From positions 1-48,884 of the forward strand of contig JALXBP010000097.1 of assembly GCA_026991395.1 (NCBI GenBank): a stretch of 48,884 nt of DNA, given 5' to 3'. Below the pieces are notes generated by a model. The model ran no database searches and was not told where the DNA came from. It saw only the letters and a list, made by a program, of their open reading frames with translations. Positions 26,279 to 33,320 of this stretch are shown here, piece by piece; positions within the stretch are counted from its first letter, which is position 1, and each line of letters starts with the position of its first letter. The stretch is from Anaerolineae bacterium (GTDB taxonomy: Bacteria > Chloroflexota > Anaerolineae > B4-G1 > SLSP01). The translations under genes were made by a program, and so were the position numbers.

Positions 26279-27301
26279 TCAGTTTGGCTTCATCTGCTGC
26301 AGGTAGATGGTCTGTGTCGGATAGGCCAGTTCGATGCCCTCCTCGGCGCAGCGGCGCAGGATGGCCAGGTGAATGGCCTGCTGCCTGCGAACGAAGAGAG
26401 CGTAATCGGGCGGCATGAGGTAGTAGATCACCTCGTAGATGAGGGCAAAATCTCCCATCGTCTTGAGGAAGGCTTGCTCGAATTCCGTGCCGGGCTGGGC
26501 TTCGACGATCTCCTTGAGCATCGTCGGCAGGGCTTCCAGCTTGTCGATCGGCGTCTCGTAGACGACGCCGACGGTGAAGGTTACCCGCCGTTTCTCCATC
26601 CGCCCGTAGTTGTGGATGCGGCTGCCGACGAGGTCGTGATTGGAGAAGATGAGTTGTTCGCCCGAAACGCTGAGGAGGCGCGTGCTGCGCAGGCCGATGT
26701 GCTCCACCGTCCCCATCAGCGCATCGACGGCGATGAAGTCGCCGATGGCGAAGGGCTTGTCCAGGACGATGGAGAGATAGGCGAAGAGATCGCCCAGGAT
26801 ATTCTGCACGGCGAGCGCGACGGCCACGCCGCCGATACCCAGACCGGTGAGGAGCGTGCCGATCTCGACGCCAGGGATGTTGTCGAGGACGAGAAGCGCC
26901 GCCAGGCTCCAGACGACCACCTTCCCGCCGGTGGAAAGGAAATCATAGGTGGTGGCCACCGTCGGTGAAGCCGAGGAGGCCCGATCGACGAGGAGAAAAT
27001 CGAGGACGGCCGTCGCCCAGAGCGCACCCTGCAGGATGAGCAGGCTCACGAAGACGAGATGCCAGGCGCTCGACAAGGGAGCGGGAAGGGGTATCTGCCA
27101 CGCTCCTACCGCCAGCGCCAGCGTCCAGACGAAAAAGGCCCGCGTGTGACGGAGCAAGACGATGATCAGGTCATCCATCGGGTGCGCCGTCCGGCGTGCA
27201 GCGGGGGAAAGATGACGCAAAATCAGCGCACGCGCGAGCGTCAAGCCCAGCCCGACGGTCAGCACACTGCCTGCAACGAACGGAAGCGATCGATAGCTCA
27301 T
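26279..27301 (-). CDS. MscS family mechanosensitive channel
   Basis: The product is 340 residues. Four to five helices in the first half are followed by the MscS pore-lining TM3, TLLTGLGIGGVAVALAVQN (about 150-168), rich in Gly and Ala. The beta domain begins LSIVLDKPFAIGDFI (about 178-192) and contains the typical G-T-V-E-x-I-G-L-R-S-T-R segment. The cytoplasmic alpha/beta domain ends near 335. It should open under membrane tension to release solutes. The ATG at 27301 follows CGGAGGGG; ten codons upstream is an unsupported ATG. A terminator separates it from the lipoprotein gene, and no promoter was identified for it. Confidence 0.9.
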   Translation of the reverse strand: MSYRSLPFVAGSVLTVGLGLTLARALILRHLSPAARRTAHPMDDLIIVLLRHTRAFFVWTLALAVGAWQIPLPAPLSSAWHLVFVSLLILQGALWATAVLDFLLVDRASSASPTVATTYDFLSTGGKVVVWSLAALLVLDNIPGVEIGTLLTGLGIGGVAVALAVQNILGDLFAYLSIVLDKPFAIGDFIAVDALMGTVEHIGLRSTRLLSVSGEQLIFSNHDLVGSRIHNYGRMEKRRVTFTVGVVYETPIDKLEALPTMLKEIVEAQPGTEFEQAFLKTMGDFALIYEVIYYLMPPDYALFVRRQQAIHLAILRRCAEEGIELAYPTQTIYLQQMKPN

Positions 27302-27331
27302 CCGTGCCCCTCCGAAAGCCGGGATAGTCAA

Positions 27332-27361
27332 AACGGGGCAGGGCCAAAGCCCCGCCCCGTT
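27332..27361 (-). terminator. Terminator of the lipoprotein gene
   Basis: On the reverse strand AACGGGGC (27361-27354) pairs with GCCCCGTT (27339-27332), with inner GGGC/GCCC pairs, followed by TT (giving GCCCCGTTTT). It lies 15 bp after the lipoprotein stop. Confidence 0.68.
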
Positions 27362-27375
27362 CCGAAAGCGAAAGG

Positions 27376-28476
27376 TTACTCGCCCGTCATCAGCATAACG
27401 CTGGAGCCGCCGTTTTCCTCATCGGCGGTAATCATCAGGCTGAGCGTTTGATCATCCTTCGTCCAGTCCTCCATCACCATGCCTTCCATCTCCGAGATTT
27501 CACCCTTGGTCCATCCGGCATCGGTCAACGCTTTCTCGTAGAAAGCCTGCACCGTCTCCACGTCGTCGGTCGTGTGGAAGGAGAACATCGAGCCGAAGAT
27601 GGAGACGTCGGTCGCGTTGGGATATTCCGGCAGTCCCGCAAAGGCGTTCGCCCCCGCATCCGCCGGAGGCTCGATGGTGAAGTTGGCATTGACGTCGGAC
27701 AGTTCCATCGTGATCGTCGCCGTGCCGTGCTCACCGTTGTCGCCGACTTCGCCCTTGACAACGATGACGATCTTGATGGGGATTTCGGGCAGACCGTGCT
27801 CGTTGGCCACCCAGACATCGACGGTATCCGCCTCCACGCTCCCCATCTCGGCGAAAGCGGCCGCCGCATCGGCGGTGATCTGGAAGCGATAGTGCTTCGT
27901 CTTGACGCCGTTGACGGTCTCCTTGCCGAGGTAATCGTAGTCGTTGCCCGCCATGTCGGAGAAGATTTCCTCCGGCGAGAAGAGCACATCGCCGAATTCG
28001 CTGGTCTCGTCCTCGCCCGCCTGAGCATACATCCACTCATCGCCGAACTTGATCCACTGGTCCTGTCCGATAGCGATCATCTCCACCTGATCCTGCGGAT
28101 CGTTGCCCATGCCACTCATCACCATGTGATAGGCTTGTGGATCGCGCGTTTCCTCGATCGTAATCGAGCCATCTTCCACGACCGTCCCGTCGTCGGTTTC
28201 GGCATGGAAGGTGATCGTCGAGCGATAGCTGTTCAATCCCTCCAGCTCGTCACCGGTGTAGGTAGGCAGAGCGGCCTCATCCCCATCCTCCGTATCGCCG
28301 CCTGCGGAAGGGGCAACCGTGGCTTCGCCGCCGCCGCTCCCTCCCTGGGGTGCCTCGGTCGCCGGTGCCGATCCACCGCCACCGGCGGGTTCGGGCGTCG
28401 AGGACTTCTGCCCAAACGAGCATGCCAGCGAGAGCACCAGCAAGGCGACGACAACTAACAACGTCCATCGTTTCAT
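27376..28476 (-). CDS. Secreted lipoprotein, LppX/LolA-like candidate
   Basis: The 366-residue lipoprotein has the lipobox LSLAC (Cys19), then a Gly/Ser/Pro-rich linker to about residue 70. The main region (about 75-270) alternates beta strands as in LppX/LprG or LolA-type lipid-binding barrels: SYRSTITFHAE, GSITIEETR, WIKFGDEWMYA and VWVANEHGLPEIPIK, the last typical of outer-layer lipid carriers. The C-terminal part (about 290-366) has a second small domain with AFYEKALTDAGWTKG, a pattern common in lipoproteins of this kind. Lipid transport is only a suggestion. The ATG at 28476 follows AAGGAGG; a promoter and its own terminator frame the gene. Confidence 0.72.
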   Translation of the reverse strand: MKRWTLLVVVALLVLSLACSFGQKSSTPEPAGGGGSAPATEAPQGGSGGGEATVAPSAGGDTEDGDEAALPTYTGDELEGLNSYRSTITFHAETDDGTVVEDGSITIEETRDPQAYHMVMSGMGNDPQDQVEMIAIGQDQWIKFGDEWMYAQAGEDETSEFGDVLFSPEEIFSDMAGNDYDYLGKETVNGVKTKHYRFQITADAAAAFAEMGSVEADTVDVWVANEHGLPEIPIKIVIVVKGEVGDNGEHGTATITMELSDVNANFTIEPPADAGANAFAGLPEYPNATDVSIFGSMFSFHTTDDVETVQAFYEKALTDAGWTKGEISEMEGMVMEDWTKDDQTLSLMITADEENGGSSVMLMTGE

Positions 28477-28567
28477 AGGAATACCTCCTTAAGTCGTATG
28501 GGGGGAAAACTTGAGTTTCCGTGCCAATCCTTGTACGTGCGAGGAATCAAGTGGGTTGCACATACAC

Positions 28568-28595
28568 ACTGTACCCGAGTCGAAGGGGAAGTCAA
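28568..28595 (-). promoter_or_regulatory. Promoter of the lipoprotein gene
   Basis: On the reverse strand TTGACT (28595-28590) and TACAGT (28573-28568) are separated by 16 bp. The leader is about 85 nt. The -35 directly abuts the terminator of the upstream TPR gene. Confidence 0.52.
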
Positions 28596-28601
28596 CCAAA
28601 A

Positions 28602-28621
28602 GGGGGCGCGTCCGCGCCCCC
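28602..28621 (-). terminator. Terminator of the TPR protein gene
   Basis: GGGGGCGCG (28621-28613 on the reverse strand) and CGCGCCCCC (28610-28602) form a 9 bp GC stem with a 2 nt loop, followed by TTTTGG. It is a classical intrinsic terminator 18 bp after the stop codon. Confidence 0.7.
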
Positions 28622-28639
28622 CGCCGGAGGTCATCCCGG

Positions 28640-30106
28640 TTACGGGGAAAGCGTGCGGTCGAGATCGTCGGTCAGGCCGGGGAGCACAACCTCGCCGTCC
28701 GCCGTGGCCAGATCGGAGGCTTCGGTGAAAGCCCGCCGCGCATCCTCGACACGGCCTTCCGCCAGGTAGAGCCGCCCCAACGTTTGCAACGCCTCGGCCT
28801 TCTCCATATCCCAACTCGCCCAGTTCATCGCCTGGATGATGATCCGCTCGCCCTCGACGGCCCGTTCCGGCATATGCTCGGCGTAGAAGCGCGCCAGCGC
28901 ATCGAGTACGTCGAAGTCGTGCGGCGATAGCTCCCGCGCGTAGAGCAGGTCGCCCAAGGCCCCCTCGGTATCCCCCTCCAAGACGCGCACCCACGCCCGC
29001 GCGACGTAGGCCAGCGGATAGGCATCGTCCACGGCCATCGCCGCATCGACCGCCTCCCGCGCCTTTTCGGCCTCACCGGCTTTGGCATAGGCCATCGCCT
29101 CGTGGGTCAGGTCGGCCACGCTGTCCGGATTGATCTCCGCCGCCCAGGCAAATTCCCTCGCCGCCCGATGGTAACGCCCCCACCATTCGTACAGATAGCC
29201 CAGCTTGAAATGGGCCGCCTCCAGATTCTCGTCGAAGGCGATGGCCGTCTGGAAAGCCTTCTCCGCCTCCTTCCAGCGCCGCTGGTAGAAGTAGGCTTCG
29301 CCGAGGCCGACGTAAGCCTCCGCGCTCTTGGGGTCGATCTGCAAAGCGTGCTCGAAGTCGGCAATGGCCGCATCGTAGGCCCGCAGGCGGAGATACTCGG
29401 CTCCACGTTTCAGACGCAACTCGACATCATCGGGGTGCTGGTAGACTTGCAAGTCATACCTGGTCACAACGGATGCGACGGGCATCGGCGTCGGCGAGGG
29501 GGTCGCCGTCGGTTGAACTGCTTCTTCGGCCCCAGCCGGAAGAGGGGTTGCTTCCCAGGTGGTCATCGGGGTTCCCTGCGGCACAATGACGGTCAGCGTC
29601 GGCGGGGGCGCTGCCTGCGAGGCGGAGAAGACCGTCCAGCCGAGCAGGACGTAGACGGCGAGGACGGCGATCAGCATCAGCCCAAGGATGAGGCGCTGCC
29701 CCTTGTTCAAGCTCTGCCAGAAGCCGCTGCGACGGGGCTTCTTCTTCCGCTTCCGTCGGGAGGGCGCGGGCTTCGCAGGGGCAGCCTGGACCTCTGCCGC
29801 GGGCGGCGCTTCACCGGGCGTCGGTGCCGCCTCCGTCTCCGGCGCAGGGGGCTCCTGGAGCCAGAGATCATCGCCTGTCAGATCGAGTGAGGGCGTGGAC
29901 GGCGAAGGGGCCTCTGCAGCAGGCTCCTCCGCTTCCTGCAGCAGACGACGTTCGTGCGCACGCCGTCGCGCCCGGATACCGGCGAAGAAGGGGAAACGGC
30001 GCTTCTTCGCCTTGGGAGCTTCCTCCGCCGCGCCCTCGTCCTCTTCGCCGACAAACTCGAACAGATCGTCAAAATCCTCGTCATCTCGTCGCAGGAAATC
30101 GCTCAT
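28640..30106 (-). CDS. Membrane-anchored TPR protein
   Basis: The 488-residue protein has an acidic N-terminus, a basic patch (KAKKRR, RARRRAHERR), a low-complexity Pro/Ala/Glu stretch (60-115), a Lys/Arg cluster and one membrane helix (about 138-158). A Thr/Pro linker leads to at least six tetratricopeptide repeats from about 229 to 470 (for example AYDAAIADFEHALQIDPKS and AYVGLGEAYFYQRRWKEAEKAF). The topology suggests a cytoplasmic N-terminus and extracytoplasmic TPR scaffold. The ATG at 30106 follows AGGTGCGGCG, a weak binding site. The partner is unknown. It diverges from the LysM protein gene, so both may serve the envelope. Confidence 0.8.
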   Translation of the reverse strand: MSDFLRRDDEDFDDLFEFVGEEDEGAAEEAPKAKKRRFPFFAGIRARRRAHERRLLQEAEEPAAEAPSPSTPSLDLTGDDLWLQEPPAPETEAAPTPGEAPPAAEVQAAPAKPAPSRRKRKKKPRRSGFWQSLNKGQRLILGLMLIAVLAVYVLLGWTVFSASQAAPPPTLTVIVPQGTPMTTWEATPLPAGAEEAVQPTATPSPTPMPVASVVTRYDLQVYQHPDDVELRLKRGAEYLRLRAYDAAIADFEHALQIDPKSAEAYVGLGEAYFYQRRWKEAEKAFQTAIAFDENLEAAHFKLGYLYEWWGRYHRAAREFAWAAEINPDSVADLTHEAMAYAKAGEAEKAREAVDAAMAVDDAYPLAYVARAWVRVLEGDTEGALGDLLYARELSPHDFDVLDALARFYAEHMPERAVEGERIIIQAMNWASWDMEKAEALQTLGRLYLAEGRVEDARRAFTEASDLATADGEVVLPGLTDDLDRTLSP

Positions 30107-30147
30107 CGCCGCACCTCTCGTCCCCCCGTGGCCCTTGTGGTAGCCAG

Positions 30148-30175
30148 AGTATAAGATGGATCATCAGAAAGGCAA
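30148..30175 (-). promoter_or_regulatory. Promoter of the TPR protein gene
   Basis: On the reverse strand TTGCCT (30175-30170) and TATACT (30153-30148) are separated by 16 bp, with the start codon about 35 nt downstream. The -35 boxes of this and the divergent LysM promoter are only 14 bp apart. Confidence 0.52.
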
Positions 30176-30189
30176 CTGGGCGGGCGGGG

Positions 30190-30217
30190 TTGCCGCCCTC
30201 CGTTTCGGTGCTATCAT
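30190..30217 (+). promoter_or_regulatory. Promoter of zinc-ribbon/LysM gene, predicted leaderless
   Basis: TTGCCG (30190-30195) and an extended -10 TGC-TATCAT (30209-30217) are separated by 16 bp. The expected start of transcription, six to seven bases beyond, coincides with the A of the ATG at 30224. A GGGCGG/CCGCCC inverted repeat (30182-30198) overlaps the -35. Confidence 0.5.
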
Positions 30218-30223
30218 CTCCAT

Positions 30224-31363
30224 ATGGACACCGAGAGAACGGCAAGGGAGGAGGAACATCGTCCACGCTTCTGTCCCGTCTGCGGCGCAAGGGTGGCGGA
30301 GGGAGCCAAAACATGCCTGATGTGCGGGGCCTCGCTGGAAGCGGAGGCAGAGCCTGAGCCTCGAGCGGCCCCCTCGCGCCCGCGGCGGCTTTCTCGCCGA
30401 CAGATGCTCTGGCTGGCCGGTGCAGCCGCTCTCCTCTTGACGGTCGCCATCCTCATCGGGATGAGTGCGCCCGCCCCGCGCTCCACAGCTCGGACCGGGC
30501 CGACGCCGACCCGTACCGCCGCTCCCTCTCCTACGGCTACAGCGACCGCCGTCCTGACCCCCAGCCCAACGCCGGAGCCGCTGCCGACACCGACGCCGAT
30601 CCCGCCGCAAAGCTACATCGTCCAGCAGGGCGACACGCTCCTTTCCATCGCAGCACAGTTCGGCGTCAGCACCGACGAACTGCGGGCCTACAACGGGATG
30701 GATTCCGACATCATCGTCGTCGGGCAGGAGATTCTCATCCCGCCGCCCACGCCGACACCCGGCCCCACGCCGACCTGGGACCCCTCACAGCCTACACCGA
30801 CCTTCGCCCCCTTCCTCCTGCACACCGTGCAGCGCGGCGAAACGCTCTCGACGCTCGCCGAACAGTACGGGGTCAGCGTGGACGAGATTCGCCGCGCCAA
30901 CAACCTCGGCGACGACGAGAACGTCATCCGCGCCGGACAGGTGCTCCAGATTCCGCAACATACGCCGACACCCGTCGCCACGCCGGAGGTGGTGCGCGCC
31001 GGAACACCGACGCCGCGGCCACTCTATCCCGCGCCCGTCCTCCTCTATCCACCGCCGGACGCGGTTTTCCGCGGGCGCGAAGCTCCCATCGCCCTTCAAT
31101 GGAGTGCCGTCGCTCTGCTGGATCAGGATGAAAGCTATCGCCTCATCCTGCGCTGCCCGGCGGCAGCGGGGCCGAAGGAGGTCATCATCGATCAGAAAGC
31201 TACCTTGTGGCGTGTGCCGGCCGAGCTTTTCCCGCCGCCGGAGGCGTCGAAGCGAGTGTGTACCTGGGAAGTCGAGATCGTCCGCCACGACGGTGAGGAA
31301 AGCGTCGTCTCCCAAGAGGGAGAGCGGCGCACCTTCACCTGGGAGGAGGCCGAAGAGCCTTAA
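30224..31363 (+). CDS. Zinc-ribbon, single-helix, double-LysM protein
   Basis: The 379-residue protein has an N-terminal zinc ribbon C-P-V-C...C-L-M-C (Cys17, 20, 31, 34), one membrane helix (about 60-80), a long Thr/Pro linker and two LysM domains. These are YIVQQGDTLLSIAAQFGVST (131-150, ending IPPP near 174) and HTVQRGETLSTLAEQYGVSV (200-219, ending IPQ near 245). A C-terminal beta domain (about 270-375) has two cysteines. LysM domains bind peptidoglycan or chitin-like glycans, so it probably ties the membrane to the wall. The ATG at 30224 has no Shine-Dalgarno sequence and coincides with the predicted transcription start, so the mRNA may be leaderless. Confidence 0.85.
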   Translation: MDTERTAREEEHRPRFCPVCGARVAEGAKTCLMCGASLEAEAEPEPRAAPSRPRRLSRRQMLWLAGAAALLLTVAILIGMSAPAPRSTARTGPTPTRTAAPSPTATATAVLTPSPTPEPLPTPTPIPPQSYIVQQGDTLLSIAAQFGVSTDELRAYNGMDSDIIVVGQEILIPPPTPTPGPTPTWDPSQPTPTFAPFLLHTVQRGETLSTLAEQYGVSVDEIRRANNLGDDENVIRAGQVLQIPQHTPTPVATPEVVRAGTPTPRPLYPAPVLLYPPPDAVFRGREAPIALQWSAVALLDQDESYRLILRCPAAAGPKEVIIDQKATLWRVPAELFPPPEASKRVCTWEVEIVRHDGEESVVSQEGERRTFTWEEAEEP

Positions 31364-31396
31364 TCCAGCCTATGCCCGTGCTCAAAGGGGGGACCG

Positions 31397-31924
31397 ATGG
31401 TGGTGAAACGCATACAGCCATCACTCATCACGGCGGAGTTTTTCATCGGCAGCTACCGTATCTCCGGCTCTTTCTCCGTTCACACGCGCAGCCTGGGTGA
31501 CGCGCTCTACGACTCGACGACCTCCTACCTTACCCTCGCCGATGCCTACATCTCCCCCATCGGCGCACCGACGAAGATCACGGCCAGGCAACGTGATGCG
31601 GTCATCGTCAAATCGGCCATCTCCTTCGCGCTCACGATGACCAAGGAGGATGCCTTGCGCCGCGATCAGCGATACGGCAGTTACAGCGGCCCCAAGTTCA
31701 AGCCCATCTACCTCACCCTTCCCTTTTTCGAGCTGGAGGGGCTCATCCGCCTGCCGGGAAGGCTCGACCCCATCGTCCTGCTCAGCTCACGCACCGAGGC
31801 CTACCTGACGCTCATCGACGTTACCGCCCGCCTCAGCTTGCAGCCGGAGATCACCTACCACGGCGAAGCCGCCCTCGTCAACAAGCGCCTCGTCAGTATG
31901 ATGGGCGTCCAGCCACACGCATAG
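31397..31924 (+). CDS. Unknown soluble protein paired with response-regulator ATPase
   Basis: The product is 175 residues, starting MVVKRIQPSLITAEFFIGSY. It alternates beta strands (EFFIGSYRISGSFSVH, TSYLTLADAYISPI, TEAYLTLIDVTARLSL) with few helices, suggesting a beta-barrel or PilZ-like small fold; no motif allows a function. There is no signal peptide or membrane helix. The ATG at 31397 follows AAAGGGGGGA. It lies 33 bp after the LysM gene and 24 bp before the response regulator/ATPase gene, on the same strand and without promoter or terminator between, so the three probably form one transcript. I do not recognise the family. Confidence 0.7.
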   Translation: MVVKRIQPSLITAEFFIGSYRISGSFSVHTRSLGDALYDSTTSYLTLADAYISPIGAPTKITARQRDAVIVKSAISFALTMTKEDALRRDQRYGSYSGPKFKPIYLTLPFFELEGLIRLPGRLDPIVLLSSRTEAYLTLIDVTARLSLQPEITYHGEAALVNKRLVSMMGVQPHA

Positions 31925-31948
31925 ACGCCCGACCGAAGGAGAAAAGCT

Positions 31949-33043
31949 ATGGCCAAAATCCTGATCATCGACGATAACCCCGACATTTTAGCAATGGTCC
32001 GCCTCGTCCTCGAACGCAAAGGACATCACGATGTTACGGTTACCGCCGATAGCCAAGAGGGATTGCGCCTGGCCCTCAAGGGCCATTACGACCTGCTGAT
32101 CATCGATGTGATGATGCCCCAGCTCAGCGGCTACGAGATCGTTCGCCGCCTGCGCAAGAATCACGCCACAGCCAATACGCCCATCATCATTCTCTCGGCG
32201 CGATGGCAGCCGGTCGACAGACAAGCCTCGGAGGAGATCGGCGCCGATCTCCATCTGGGCAAGCCGGTCAATGCGCTGGAACTGCTCCAGGAGGTCAATC
32301 TGCTGCTCAAGCAGCACGGCGGCCCGACACAGAAGCACCGCATCATCGCCGTCTTCAGCTTGCGCGGGGGGATCGGCAAAACGACCGTTGCCGTCAATCT
32401 GGCGTTGCTCCTCCAACAGATCGCGCCGACGACACTCATCGATCTTTCACCGAACGTGGGACATTGCGCGACGATGCTGGGGCTCCACCCGCGCGGGGAT
32501 TGGGGGTTGCTCCTCGGCCAGCCGACGACCACCATCACCACCCAGCGCCTGGCCACGTTGATGACCTCGCATGCCTCCGGCCTGACGCTCATCGCCGCTC
32601 CTCCCCACCCCGTCCAGGAAGGCGAGCTGTCCGGCGAGCAGAGCGAACGGCTGATCGCCACGGCCCTCGCCCGCACGCCGCTCGTTGTCATCGACCTGCC
32701 GGCACAACTGAGCATAGCAACGATGGCCGCCATCAGGCGTTCGTCCCATCTGCTCCTCCTCGGCGGTCATCAGAGGCCGGACCTGCAGACGACGATCCAC
32801 TCCATCCCGCTGCTCGAAAGCCTCCAGAGCAACATTATGCTCGTCATCAATCATCCGACGCCCGCTCCACCGCTGACGAAGGAGCAGGTGGAGAAGGTCG
32901 TCCGCTACCCCGTCGCGGCGATGCTGCCCTACCATGCCTCCGCGGCGATGGCCTGCCTGCACGGCAAGCCTCTCATCGAGGAAGCCCCCGCCTCACCGCT
33001 CACCAAGGGGCTGAAGTACATCGCCCGCCTGGTCCTGCATTAG
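31949..33043 (+). CDS. Response regulator receiver fused to ParA/MinD-type ATPase (CpaE/TadZ-like)
   Basis: The 364-residue protein has a receiver domain (1-120) with Asp9-Asp10, phosphoacceptor Asp53 (IIDVMMPQLSG), switch Ser83 and Lys105. A ParA/MinD-like domain (about 130-360) has the P-loop RGGIGKTT (139-146). In MinD/ParA proteins the loop is normally K-G-G-x-G-K-T; here the signature lysine is replaced by Arg139. CpaE/TadZ proteins with a receiver-like domain place pilus machines at the pole, but no tad genes lie in the window, and most CpaE receivers are degenerate whereas this one is intact. The ATG at 31949 follows AAGGAGA. It overlaps the convergent small gene by 4 bp. Confidence 0.83.
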   Translation: MAKILIIDDNPDILAMVRLVLERKGHHDVTVTADSQEGLRLALKGHYDLLIIDVMMPQLSGYEIVRRLRKNHATANTPIIILSARWQPVDRQASEEIGADLHLGKPVNALELLQEVNLLLKQHGGPTQKHRIIAVFSLRGGIGKTTVAVNLALLLQQIAPTTLIDLSPNVGHCATMLGLHPRGDWGLLLGQPTTTITTQRLATLMTSHASGLTLIAAPPHPVQEGELSGEQSERLIATALARTPLVVIDLPAQLSIATMAAIRRSSHLLLLGGHQRPDLQTTIHSIPLLESLQSNIMLVINHPTPAPPLTKEQVEKVVRYPVAAMLPYHASAAMACLHGKPLIEEAPASPLTKGLKYIARLVLH

Positions 33044-33228
33044 AACTGCATCCGCCCCAGCATCACAAGGACGAGGAAGCCGATCACCGCCACATCCAGG
33101 AAGAGGAGCAAGGCGAGGACGAAGCGTTGCCAGGAGCGCAAGCTGCCGCGCGAGGAAACGGAGTGCCGCCCCTCCTTCATCTCCTCGACGCTATCCGGAG
33201 CCATCTCGAAGAGATCGCTATCATCCAT
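33040..33228 (-). CDS. Small single-helix membrane protein
   Basis: The 62-residue product, MDDSDLFEMAPDSVEEMKEG onwards, has an acidic cytoplasmic-like N-terminus, then one hydrophobic helix (about 35-57, FVLALLLFLDVAVIGFLVLVML) and a short tail. The ATG at 33228 follows AAGGAGG at 8 nt; a GTG three codons upstream is less likely. It has its own promoter-like sequence, so it is probably real despite its size. It converges with the response regulator/ATPase gene, overlapping 4 bp. The function is unknown; the acidic tail resembles that of the TPR protein (MSDFLRRDDEDFDDLFEF), which may be coincidence. Confidence 0.68.
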   Translation of the reverse strand: MDDSDLFEMAPDSVEEMKEGRHSVSSRGSLRSWQRFVLALLLFLDVAVIGFLVLVMLGRMQF

Positions 33229-33253
33229 CGTTTCCACCTCCTTGCCTCTCTCG

Positions 33254-33281
33254 ATTATACGAAAGATCGCACAAATGAAAA
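33254..33281 (-). promoter_or_regulatory. Promoter of the small membrane protein gene
   Basis: On the reverse strand TTTTCA (33281-33276) and a perfect TATAAT (33259-33254) are separated by 16 bp. The -35 is formed by the T-tract of the terminator just upstream, a compact overlap of terminator and promoter. Confidence 0.45.
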
Positions 33282-33308
33282 CGGGGCAGGCCGTGACCTG
33301 CCCCGTTT
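33279..33308 (-). terminator. Terminator of the extracellular nuclease gene
   Basis: A perfect 12 bp stem, AAACGGGGCAGG (33308-33297, reverse strand) with CCTGCCCCGTTT (33290-33279), loop TCACGG, is followed by TCATTTG. It lies 12 bp after the stop and is a strong intrinsic terminator with the GCCCCGTTTT end seen at two other sites. Confidence 0.78.
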
Positions 33309-33320
33309 CCCGAACGCCGA

